DNA of 64,000 nt from Setaria digitata (taxonomy: Eukaryota; Nematoda; Chromadorea; Rhabditida; Setariidae): the NCBI GenBank assembly GCA_003640385.1, contig RCAB01000061.1, positions 1-64,000 on the forward strand. Direction: 5' to 3'. A program made the translations under genes and the position numbers. This document shows positions 40,901-52,198 of the stretch, one piece after another. Positions within the stretch are counted from its first letter, which is position 1. Every line of letters starts with the position of its first letter. The notes under the pieces are model-generated. The model had not been told where the DNA came from. It searched no databases and worked only from the letters and a program-made list of their open reading frames with translations.

Positions 40901-42556
40901 TAATTTAGGTGCTGAAAGCATTAAACATAGGTCACGCAAGTGAATACAATAGATCTTATTGCAATTAAGTCACTTTAAAGATCCAACATGTTGCAATCAG
41001 ATGGTACTAGAGCTAGACAGAAAGGTAACATGGCATGCTGTCAGGTGACCCTGGTTCTGTTATGTTGTTTATTAATAAATAGACTGAAATAAAAAATGCT
41101 CGAAATAATTTTTGAAATCATTTGAATCAAAGGAAATGGAAAGTTTTTTACAAATTTGCTTCTTCACCCACCTGTTTACCAACACGTACCATCCCAATAA
41201 TATCAGCTTCCATTGTGATAATTGGGTTCTGCACTGATTTCACGTATCGTTTGATGCTAAAAACTTCTGCATCTCTCGTGCTCACAAATATCCGATAATC
41301 CACCTCGAAAAGACCTGTGATAGGTGAAATTAATTATAATTAAATATGTGAACTTGAACTATCACATAAACTCAAAAACTCTTGCTCCATTCCTACTTCA
41401 AGTTCTGCTCTTTTTTCGCAAATACACGCTAACCAGCAGCATATAAAAATACCGGAACTCCCGGTATTTCGCATTTCTCTAAAATAGTAAATGCTTGTGT
41501 ATCGATGCAGTAGATATGTCCATATTCGGTAGCACAAATGATGCAATCAATGGCAGCAATATCAGCGGCTGATCGTTTCATTGTTGTCATACAGGTGATG
41601 GTACCTTGACGAACGAGCTTGCTATCGAGGCATTGCTCAAGCATAGTTTCTCGATCTTCTTCCTTACTACTTAGGTAGGCCTGTGAACGAGTTGTCAGTT
41701 GGTTGCCACCCAGCTATAAGAAAATTATTCATACTAATTCACTCTTGCTAGGACAATTTTCCTTCAAGAAGTTAGTAATTCAGCAAATTCAACAACAATT
41801 GTTTAAATTTTTGAAAACTTTAGAAATTTATATTATTTATTTGGAATTATTTTGGCTTAGTTTTTATTTTTTTTTTAATTTCTTAGATTAGGCTTAGTTT
41901 TTAACTAAAAATTTAATTTCAATGGGATTTTTTTAAATAAGAAAAAATAAAAACCTCGTGGAGAAGTTTTACAAGTACAGCATAAAGTTGTGCGGCATCA
42001 ATGTGGCCAGCTTCAATATGTCGCCAAGCTTCCGCTTCATCTGCGTTTATTTCTAGCGATGGTGGTGTGAATTTATAAAATGGTTTCAAATTTTTGTAAA
42101 TTAGAATCGATGAGCCACAAGCTACAGCCAACGATGCTGGACAAGGCTGTGTCTATAATGAGCATAAATTTATATTCGAATATGAGAACTTTGAAAATTT
42201 GTAGTTTTCGAGTGGTAAATGTTAAAACCAACAAGAGGATAATAATGGAAATAGCAAACAATAAGTTGATGAGTTTGAATTTTAATTCATTCAGCACTTA
42301 ATAATTAACTTACTTGTTCATTATTGAATGACACAATAGCGGATGGCAAGTCGCTGAGGACATTTTCACCGATCAGTTGTAATCCTTTGAAGACTTTCAA
42401 TCGGATGTTATATTTTTCAGTACCAAAATCACCAATTACTAATTTATAATCACCATCACCATAAAGATCAGCCAATATTGCACAAGTTGGAAAAGTATTG
42501 AGGCCAAACGATTTGTTACTTAGAGCCAGAACCCATTTATTGGCACTTGCATTCAT
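37906..42556 (-). CDS. bbs-1: Bardet-Biedl syndrome 1 protein (BBSome subunit)
   Basis: Part of the BBSome coat that moves membrane cargo in cilia; in nematodes such genes act in ciliated sensory neurons. Exons: 42314-42556, 41955-42152, 41434-41713, 41172-41314, 40492-40647, 40218-40335, 39663-39832, 38381-38556, 37906-38155. Phases agree throughout and give 577 residues (human BBS1 is 593). Landmarks in order: ADLYGDGDYKLVIGD near the N terminus, SSILIYKNLKPFYKF, a TITCMTTMKRS...DCIICATEYGHIYCID...FTILEKCEIPGVPVFL stretch of beta-propeller, YRIFVSTRDAEVFSIKR, and a C-terminal LNLPRRTKIYVDQTIRERKHAQ helix followed by a GAE-like domain ending LVNHYKVIVAALVTMP. The ATG lies 7 nt after a TTTCAG 3' splice site. 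No missing blocks seen. Confidence 0.95.
39903..39935. repeat. Paired ATCATATGAT palindromes
   Basis: The self-complementary 10-mer ATCATATGAT occurs at 39903-39912 and 39926-39935 inside a BBS1 intron, so the two can also pair with each other. Possibly just AT-rich noise. Confidence 0.6.
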
Positions 42557-42563
42557 TTGTTTA
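42557..42563 (-). other. Probable trans-splice leader region of BBS1
   Basis: TTGAATTTCAG|TAAACAA-ATG: a strong 3' splice site with no obvious upstream coding exon, 7 nt before the BBS1 start. This is the usual arrangement for spliced-leader addition in nematodes, but a short 5' untranslated exon is also possible. Confidence 0.5.
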
Positions 42564-43235
42564 CTGAAATTCAAATATTACAAATAACATCACTGAGTGC
42601 TGTATCTGTTATTCTTCAATACTTGCCAATAATTAATAGGTAACTATCAAATTTCAATTGTCAATTTTTAATAATTGCATGAAGCAAACAAAATGTTAAA
42701 ACTTTTTAATTAGCTCTTCAACAGTCAGCATAAAATGTCACTGCCTATCACCTGCATGCTTGATTGTGGATTTTGGTTGCCATAGTAATGGCTTTTAGTA
42801 AAAAGTGCGTCTTGGACAGGTGATGATTTGTCGATTTCAAGTCGAAATGATTAAATACCAAAATCTTTTTGAAAATTTTTCCCTAAAATAAGAAGGAAAT
42901 CTTAATAAAGTTAACGAAGTAAGGAGATTTGAAATTTATTTTACTAAAGATCAAATTACTTTAATGACATTAATAATTTGATTATTTATGTATCCTTCAA
43001 AAATATCAGTGCCAAGTTTCAGTCCATTTAAATAGCAATTAAATTACTTACGTTCACTTTAAACTGGCCAACCTTTGGTTTTTTTTTTTTCAAATCCATT
43101 CAAAGCAACTTATTGTTGGCGTTGATCGTTGGTTCAATCCTTTTCCGAAGTTTCAAAAAAGAAAGAAACACGCAACGGTAAAAATTTTATTTTATTATCA
43201 TCATAGATTATTATGAATGAAGAATGCGCTTTATA
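42564..43235. other. Short gap between kinesin-14 and BBS1
   Basis: About 680 bp separate the kinesin stop from the BBS1 start on the same strand. I see no exon here. The small size raises the question of co-transcription. Confidence 0.5.
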
Positions 43236-46200
43236 TCACTGTATTATGCCAAACTGATAAGATAACTCGATAGCGTTTACTTTTTCATCCGGGCACTCAT
43301 CAGTCGTAGAAAGCTTGGCTCTAGACGGGGCCTGAAATATTTGTGAATAACTTGGTAACCCACTTTTGTTGATCAAAATAAAAGGAAAAAGTGAATTTTA
43401 AATAGAATACCGAAGTCAAGCAGACAATTAGCCTCATTTATTTTTAAAATATTGACATCAGATGAGCCTATTTAATTAGAAATTAAGATAAATCATCCTT
43501 TTAACTATTCCACCTTCCATTGATTCGCAGAATTAAACTGCAAAAATTAACAAAAGTTTTAAATCCTTTTGAAAATTATTGAAATCACAATACCTTCCAT
43601 GCTTGAATGATGTCGACAAAGATCCATACCTATCATGTGCTACCTTCGTGGTTGAGTTCCGTTTTTGAACTTTGCTTAATTTATCGGCAAAATTAAGGCT
43701 GCCAACAGTTTCCTGGATTGCCTTTGTGTCCGGTACTAATTGTACAACTACTAACGTTTTACTGTCGCCATCTAAATGATATAGTTAAGAAAATTTGCAA
43801 ATAGCTTTGGCAAAATGATTAAAATCAAAAAAACAAAAATTGTTAGCTTAGAAGCCAAAAATACTTGGATTAAAATTGAAGCTTAATTAGAAAGTTCAAT
43901 TACTTAGACAATTTTCAAGTAGTCGCGTTAGTTGACAATTTCGGAATGGAATATGCTGCTGTCGTTGTCGTAAGGCACTGACAACATTACCTAATTCGGA
44001 TAATGACCTATTAATGCATTGTGCTTCTTTCAGCTGCTGACCAGTAGCACCAGACTGACTAACTCGTTCTGAACCAGCCAGGTCGACTAGATTTAATTGA
44101 CCTGGAAACTCTGAGCTAGCTTAGATTTACTCACATTAAGATTATAATTAACTTCTACTAATTAACCAGTAAAATAATTTTAAGTTAGCAATCTATAGAA
44201 AATTCTTATCAAAATCACCTAGAGACGCTACGCGAAAACGCAATCAATAGTACCAATTAAGTGGCAAAAACATTATTTCTCCAAAATTTGAATAATTTCA
44301 ACAGTAAATTCAAATCAAAAATAGTTATTTTTCGGCTTATTTACAAATTACGCAAAAGTTACTCTCTGAAATAGCATTCGTCGTACGATTTATTGCTCGG
44401 ACTCGAACACAAACAATAGCATGCGATCGGCTTGAACGATCATTTTGATCAGTCGTTGCGATTGCCTGGAAAATGGGATTCTGCATGATGCCATTCAACA
44501 AGTTCCACAACCATCAGATTCCTCGCTACTCCTAATTTAGCTAAAATTACAGGTAAATAATATGCGCAAACCCTATTTAAACGTCCTTTTCTCAGCACTT
44601 CCTGCACCTCCTGCAATGTATGCACATTGAATGTAAGCAAGCCTGGAATCTCCAATCTACCAGTATTGCCAATTCGTACTGATAGATTACTTTTATTGTT
44701 TGATAATAAATCTCTGAAATTTATTTTTCAGAAATTTGTGCAAAATTTTTTTAAATCACTGTAAAATGGAATTTTATAAATGGTAATTCTGTGTTGAACA
44801 GATACAGTTAGATATGCAACTTTTGCCTGATTTTTTCATTATATATCTCGAACATTGATACGGAAATTGTATAATCAATGTCGTTTAAACGTTCCTTTGC
44901 GATCCGGAAGAGATGAATTAAAGATCGCTGATATATACCGGGATCATTTGCTGGTCCCTGAAAATAAAATAAAAGTTTTTGAATTTAATTATGTAAAGAT
45001 TATTTTATTGCTACAAAAGTACCTTTTCCAGCCTACCGACCTCAAAATAACAAGCCATTAAATTACATTCATATAAAAGATTTAAATTTCGAAATGCATT
45101 AAAAGTGCTTTTTTTTTGAATAAAAAACAATGAAGTAAAAATTTGTCCCTAGCTTTCTCCTTTCTCATCAAATTTTTAAAATTCCAGTAATTAATGAACC
45201 TCCATGGTGTATGTTTTACCACTTCCGGTATGTCCATATGCAAATATGCATACATTATACCCATCCATACAACTTGTTATGATCGGACTAATTTCATCAA
45301 AAATCTGCAACCATTTACAATTGATATTTAATTAGTTTAATGATTCTGTCACTTGAGAGATTTTCGCTTCCACGCATAATTTATTTCTGTTTCGTTCTGC
45401 TTATTTTTACAATTAACTGGTTTTTAATTTTGTGCCATTTAAATATTTATTATTCTCTTCCAAAACAAAAGTCTTGTACTATTCTTATTGAAAGGTCAAT
45501 TTATATTAAATTAAATTAGTGCAAAAAAGTGCAAGTTGAGTCATTGATTACAATGTTGCGAGCAACCAAACTTAAAAATAATACGAAAATGCTTAATGGC
45601 ATAAAATTTAAAAATAAGTTTCAATTTAATATTAAAAGCTCTGTTTGATTGTGCACTCAGATAATTTCTTTATAATTATGATTACTTAATATACAAAATC
45701 AATGATCAAGTTGGAAAAGTTTAATTCTCGAATGTTAACTTTTCTGTTTCTGCTTTGCTTAAAATGCTAAAACATAGTATATAAAGAAGGTCAAAGCTGT
45801 AATTAAGCGTACATCAGACTGTGTATGCTTTTCATCGAATGCTCGATCACAATTAAATTTCCTTCGATCACCGTTAATGTTATCAACAATAATCAGACCG
45901 TTATCAAGTGGATCAATCACTATTGATGACTTCGAACAATTCCCCAGCGTTGGTCGTATACGACAGAACACGCGAATATTGCCTGAGGAAAAAATGAAGT
46001 AGTCATGAAGCGAATTTCAGGAACTTTTGGGCTAATGAAGACATGCTAATTATGCTACCGTTCAGCTCGACAAGTTTGTTGTGTAATCGTTTTCTGGCAT
46101 CAACTTCCTTTTGATATCGCTGCATTAACGATTTCATAAAATAATTTATTTTTATTCCGATGTTTTCGCATATTAATCGCTGTTCGTCACCTATTGCTCT

Positions 46201-47537
46201 TTGAATATCATTTGCAAATTTTTTCAGCTCAATCTGAAAATTGAATTTGAAATCATAATGAACGAGTTGATTTCAATTAAAAATATTTCAAAAATTTGAA
46301 CCAAGAAGCAACTTTACATAACAGTGTTGATTATTTGCAGGATTTTCTTTCGCATGAAAGAGCTTATTTCTGTTTTTCTTTAAAGCTATGCTTAAGCTGA
46401 TGAAGAGAGATTAATATAATTTAATGAATTAAAAGTTTTGATGGAGAAAAAAAATGCCTTTGCATCGATTAGCTGCTTCATATTCTTCTGTAGAGCAACT
46501 GTTATTTCGTGACGATGGAAGTTTGGATGATTATTGTTCTTCTCATGCAGCATATTCACCTGATCATTTACATTCCATACCTGAGCAATGCTTAATGATT
46601 GCTGTTCTTTTGTTTCTAATTGGTACATTTTCTCGCCTCCTTGTAATACCTTTAAAAAATTCATGCGTGAATAAAATATAACAGAAACTTTTTTTGAAAA
46701 CATTCAAAGACTAAGTAAGGCACTTAAAAATTTGAGGAAAACTAGAATTACAGTCATGATATGTCTTCCAAGTCTAAACAAATTACTCAAATTTTGCCAT
46801 TTATTAATTAGATCGTCAGCTATGTCTAAAAAAAAAACTTAGTCTAGGCATGTGACTCTTTTAGAGGAAATTCCAAATTTTGCCCTAATTTTAAAATATA
46901 TAATCAACTTGGACTGTTGAAGAATCTTGTATTTTCAACTGCAGTAGACGTATGGTACGTTGTGCGTTGGCCAAGGCTTCTTTGAGTGCCAAATTTTCCT
47001 CACTTAAAGTGCCAAATTCAAGTGAAAGTAAAGAGATGCCCTTGAGGATTTTATTGCGCACACTAAATGATTTTATATGGCCTGAAATTTGATTGATTTC
47101 AAATTTGCTAAATCTTTGGAAAAAATAATTATTTATAAAGTTTTGTCCTAGGCTGCCTTGTTTGTAATATCATAACAAAAGTGAATTAATCATCCTAGAG
47201 GAAAGAAAGTATTCCTCCTAGACCGATCTAGAAATCGATAAAATCACTATCCTGAAACAGTAGTCCGATCACCTTTTTTTCAAAAGAAAAAAAGAAAAGG
47301 AAAAGAACGGGTAGACTACCGATGGATTGACCGTAAGGGCTTACCGTTAATATAATCATCCATATTCCGGATCCTTGCTTCTTGCTCATCGATAATAATT
47401 TCCAAATGTCGAATTAGCTGATTTTTCACCTCAAGATGTGCTCTCATTATATTCTCTTTTACACCATTCATCCGCGATTCCACTTCATGATGACATTTAC
47501 ATTTACGAAATAAGCTTCCAATTTGACATAAATCCAT
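43236..47537 (-). CDS. Kinesin-14 family C-terminal motor protein
   Basis: A minus-end-directed microtubule motor type that works in spindles or transport. Exons: 47345-47537, 46909-47081, 46581-46649 (3' end uncertain), 46059-46233, 45813-45982, 45200-45304, 44827-44957, 44572-44713, 44363-44465, 43910-44101, 43644-43771, 43236-43331; about 558 residues. The first 200 or so residues are charged and heptad-like (coiled-coil stalk). The neck-motor junction reads [14 protein letters not shown], the kinesin-14 signature. Motor motifs: P-loop GHTGSGKT (His where Gln is usual), [11 protein letters not shown], switch I NDRSSRSH, switch II DLAGSE, and a C-terminal [13 protein letters not shown]. The motor at the C terminus fits Ncd/KIFC or nematode KLP-15/16-like proteins; I cannot name the orthologue. 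The intron between 44827 and 44713 has a GC donor. The ATG is 7 nt after a TTTCAG site. Confidence 0.93.
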
Positions 47538-47544
47538 CCGTGAA
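47538..47544 (-). other. Probable trans-splice leader region of kinesin-14
   Basis: AAAATTTCAG|TTCACGG-ATG. As in BBS1, a strong 3' splice site lies exactly 7 nt before the start codon. An upstream coding exon cannot be excluded because the frame stays open to the splice site. Confidence 0.45.
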
Positions 47545-47882
47545 CTGAAATTTTCTACCAAAACTGAGCAATTAAATGTTTAATTTTATACGCAAAATCT
47601 GGAAACTTTAATTCAACATAAAGAATTTCACATGTTAGTCATTTCAGTTAATATCTATACTTTGAATATACCAACAATTTTTGAAAAATTTCATAAAAAA
47701 AATAGGTCAACAGATGGATAAATTTTTGGAAAGAATTAAAATTTTGAATTGATTGTTTAGTGAAAATAGGTAAAGTTCATAAAAAGATAATTCATCCCGT
47801 TCACCGTTCACCCTCAATCCTCGAACCTCTCAAAGCACCAACAATTTATATTCCATCAATTTCTATCTCTTCCTCTCTCATT

Positions 47883-47936
47883 ATTCCTCTTATGTGATTA
47901 TACGGCCTCATCATTCCTCTTATGTGATTATACGGC
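47883..47936. repeat. 24-bp direct repeat, period 30
   Basis: ATTCCTCTTATGTGATTATA followed by CGGC occurs at 47883-47906 and 47913-47936, separated by CTCATC. A recent small tandem duplication just upstream of the kinesin gene. Confidence 0.95.
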
Positions 47937-50900
47937 GAAGATAACAACAACAACAGGTCATCATTGATTTCCTCATTTTCATTTCCAATTAAATCATTCA
48001 ATATATCAAATTAATTTCATCTGCTGTTTCTGCAATTTCTTAATTCATTTATTAGTTTCACTTTTTTTTTTTTTTTAAAATAATTAATACAAAGATATGA
48101 ACGAATGGTTCAATTTGCTCGTCGAATATAATATGACTTGCACTTAAAAAGTTCTAAATTATTGCAAGAACAATTAGACAAATTGTATATGATAAGAGAG
48201 TAGAATGCAGTAGAAATTAAATTAAATTAGAATGACAGTAGAAATTAACTCAAAGTGTTTTGATTAGGAAATAGAAATTTTTGTTAGCACTGATTACAAT
48301 GATAAGCTTAGGTCATACTTGAAGTTGCAAAAGCTAACAGCTAAATCAAAGATTGTTCAAATTCAAAAGTGCCTAAAAAATTTACCCTAGAAATCTTGAA
48401 GTGAAATCAAGAAAGAAGTCCAGTAATTTGGATGAAGGTTAAAAAATAGAAAGAAGGCAAAAAAAAAAAACAAATAAACATAACTGGTATTTGAGTTTTT
48501 AACAAATATTTCATTGGAATCGTATAAAAATTAAGAATTAATTAAGTATTCATTTGATTTCTTTCCTACCTGAGAAAATGATACCTGAGCGAAAATTCCC
48601 AGGTGCATATCAAAATCAAAATGAACTTACTGGCCTTAAAAAAAAAAAATTTGAATTCGAATAATACCAGTAATGAAAAATTGGTATAATGCTCAATAAA
48701 CTTTCATATATATTTTTAAAAAAGAAAAAAAAATGTTTAGAAATTTTCAAACTTTTAAAATATCAAATTTTATTTGTCAAATAGATGCTGTTAATGCAAA
48801 CTTTTTCTCTTTATGCAAAGGAAGTGAAAAGGTGAAAAAAAATACTAACAATAATGTCACAGCAAACAAAATAATGGGCTTCTGATCTCTTTCACAATTT
48901 ATTTGCAAAAAGAAAACAAAATAAAATAAAAAAATAGAGAAACACGTCACAACAAATTGTAAATGTTCTCAAATTATATGCAATACTTAAAATGCGAATT
49001 GGATTGAATTGAATAGTGTTCTATTTTATCAAAATTCCATTGGAAAATTGTTCCTGTTGACAGTGTAAGAAAGGTAAATATCAGTGGAATAATGTGTTAA
49101 ATTAACCGAATGGTACCAAATACATCGTATAATTTGCTTTTCAATGGAAATTTCAAAAGAATCGATTTCTTCATTCACCGGGAACTATTCATTGTAATAT
49201 AACTGGTATGTATTTACTATGTTGTAATGATAATGAGCTATTATTATTATCAGTAATAATAAATAAAATTGATTCATTTCAAAAATCATTTGGAAAAAGA
49301 AAAGAGAAAAAAATTATTAAAAATTAAATTTCTCATAAAAGTAATTAGTTAATGACAGTACAAATTCGTTAATGAAACTTATGGGAACAACTTATCACAG
49401 ATATTTTGGTGATTTAAAATGATAAATAGCTGTAATTATAATAAGAAAATATTTAAGAGATAATGCACAATTTGAATAAGTCATATTTTGTTGTTATAAT
49501 AATCGATTTTAAAACAATAACAGTTGTTGTATAAAGACATTTAATGATAAAACTTCATTTTCGTTTCCATTAAAAAAAAAAAAAAACGATAGTTTAACCT
49601 TCAATTTTCTCACTAATTCGTTCCCATCCTCTTCCAATCATCATTTTAAGCCTCTTTATAAACTTGCTACTGAATTAGGACTAATTTTATGACTATTCGG
49701 CATCCTTCTATTTCTTATTTATTTGAAATTATCATTTTTTACGATTTTAGCATTGAAAAAAAAAGAAAGTAAAGGATCAAGTTAAATCGAAGAAAGTCAT
49801 TTTAGAATAATGCATTTTTTTTTTTGAGCAGTATTTTGAATCAAAAAAAAACCCTAAATAGAAAATTTTTCAAAGAAATTTGGAAAATCTTAACACCATT
49901 TAATTTTTCCAGTGAAAAGGAATTAGTCTTAATTAGGCTTTTCCAAAAATTTTTCATGTCAGGGAAAATAAAAAATTATCACTGCTAGCTAGATTCATTT
50001 ATCAGGAAAGAAAAATGACAATTACCTTTTTTTACATATATATCTTGTAAGATTATAATTTTGACATAGATATATTACTATCAAGCCTGGAATCAAAAAG
50101 GAAACAAATTTTAGTTACCATGTATCAAATTAGCTGCTACACCATAATTTATGTTTGTTATGCTAAACTCAAATATATCAATTCATGCATTACTGATTTG
50201 CTTAATTAAATTTCTAATACCTGGCATTATTTAATTAATTTATTTTATTATTTATAGGCTTTCGCACTTTCAAAAAGTTATTCGAAAGGTTAACAGAAAT
50301 TCTTTCAAACTTTCTACTGCTCCAGAAATTTGCAAGTAACAGTTTTTAATGTATTGAAGACTAAATTTAATATGAGCATTTTATAATTTGTTTTTTATCA
50401 TCACTGGAAATATCAATTCTGAAATTTTGCTGCTTAAAATTAAAAATCAAATTTCAGCGAATTAATAGTGTATTTTTGAAAGAACATTTCTGGCTTTTAG
50501 CAAAACTTTTTAGAAATAATTTCTCTTCAGCGATTAGCAAAAGTCTTATTAAGCGGTTAGTTAACAAAGAGTTTTGTATTCCATATTTGCTTTTTTGAAT
50601 TTTTTTTATCAAGTTTCTTTTCACTTTTGTAAACAAGTTTCTTTGTCGTCTTTCGTTTCATTTTCAACGTTCACCCCCCTTCCCCAGAAAAAAAAATTTA
50701 AACTAATTTCAGATCTAAATTTGGTAGCTCATTAATTCACAGATTTATTTCGTAAATTTCAAAGTCAACAAAAATTTCGAAATTCCTGAAATGGCTTTTC
50801 GATCGTTCTCGTTTGCATTCGAGCAGCAAACACGACAAATAGTTTATTATTAGGAAAAACACGAAGCAAAATTCTGAAGTTAAATTTTTAAATTTTTCAA

Positions 50901-51587
50901 AATTTTGATATAAAGAAATAAAAAACAATCATCATTATTTAATTTACATCTAAAATTTTTTCATGTTCAATTCAATTCTAGTAAAAATTGATGGGCAATG
51001 GGAGAGCCAGTACTTTCATTCGTTTTTTGAAATTTTTTCTCCAACAGTGATTACTGCTTCCTCCAAGGGAAGAAAAAAAGTTGCTGAACCAGCCATAATT
51101 ATCACTCACTGATAAATATCATTCCCACCGCTTGTTGGAGAACAGCAAAGTCGTGGCATATGTTGTAATTAAATGAAATAAACGAACAGTAATAACTTTT
51201 CAATCCAGTAATTCCGAATAATAACTGAACAAAAAAACTATTTATTATTTGGAACAATTAAAATAAACTCTATTCAGATGAAAAAAATTGTAAAAGTTTA
51301 TAAAACCAAGGAAATAATATTAAATTAGATATCATTTTCTTTGCTAATTTGGTCCGTTGACAAATTTTATTTTGAAAAATAATTAAACAATTTAACAAAA
51401 GAAAGTTGCAGGCAGGTGCATATCTTTTCACTGTTCATCATTCATCACATATTCTCTACCTTTCCAATTCAACGTCACCAAATAATTATCAAATTCTTGA
51501 AAATGATCAGTCTTTTCGAAGTAAAAGTTGAAATCAGAACTTTTAATTAGTAAATATATACTTTAATTACTAAATATATATGTATAT

Positions 51588-51621
51588 TTTTGGTAATTAT
51601 ATATATATATAATTACCAAAA
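51588..51621. repeat. 34-bp perfect palindrome
   Basis: TTTTGGTAATTATATAT is followed directly by its exact reverse complement, with a TA-repeat centre. Likely able to extrude as a cruciform. It sits in the long spacer with no gene next to it. Confidence 0.95.
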
Positions 51622-52108
51622 GTTATATTGCTTTCATTATCTGGCATTATTTAGCGATGAAATGATAACAAATTTAAATTTAACAGAAGCATCAAAATTT
51701 TTAGTTTTTTTTTTTTCATGCCAAATGGGTCATTCATGAAGTTAGTCTACTTGAAGTTGTTGCAATTAGAAAATGTCAATTTAATTCAATTAATTGTCCT
51801 CTCAGTATAAATATAACTGAAGAAAAAAGAAAAAAGAATAAAGAGATGAAACTAATGGAAAATTCAATGTTGTCAACATATATATGAACAGCTGCATAAT
51901 TTTTGAGACGAAAGAAAAGGAAAAAAAGAGCAAATTTTATTCCTCGCAGTTTTTTTTTTTTTTTTTCTCAAATTTTATATGTCCAAAGAGCGCGTCCTGT
52001 CACCAAAATCTAGTTGTGTATACAAAAACATTGTCAATAGGTGGAAACAACGCTCGAAAAATTTAAGTCTTAAAAAAAAAAAGGTAAAAATCGATCTTAT
52101 CATTAATA

Positions 52109-52198
52109 ATGGCCATCCGTCAATGTGAAACAGATTCTGAAGGTTACCGAAAGCATCTAATAGAAGGAAGGCGACTGAAAAAATGTCACCAGTCAAGG
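52109..52198 (+). CDS. Possible plus-strand first exon (30 aa)
   Basis: An ATG opens 30 codons of mixed composition (MAIRQCETDSEGYRKHL, then a basic stretch) and meets a good donor (GTCAAG|GTAATAAC) just before the frame stops. I could not find the next exon with confidence; a plus-strand open stretch at 52808-53002 is one candidate. No family recognised. If real it would be the only plus-strand gene in the window. Confidence 0.2.

Noticed and set aside
46454..46681. Plus-strand 75-codon frame
   Set aside because: Antisense to the kinesin stalk exon region.
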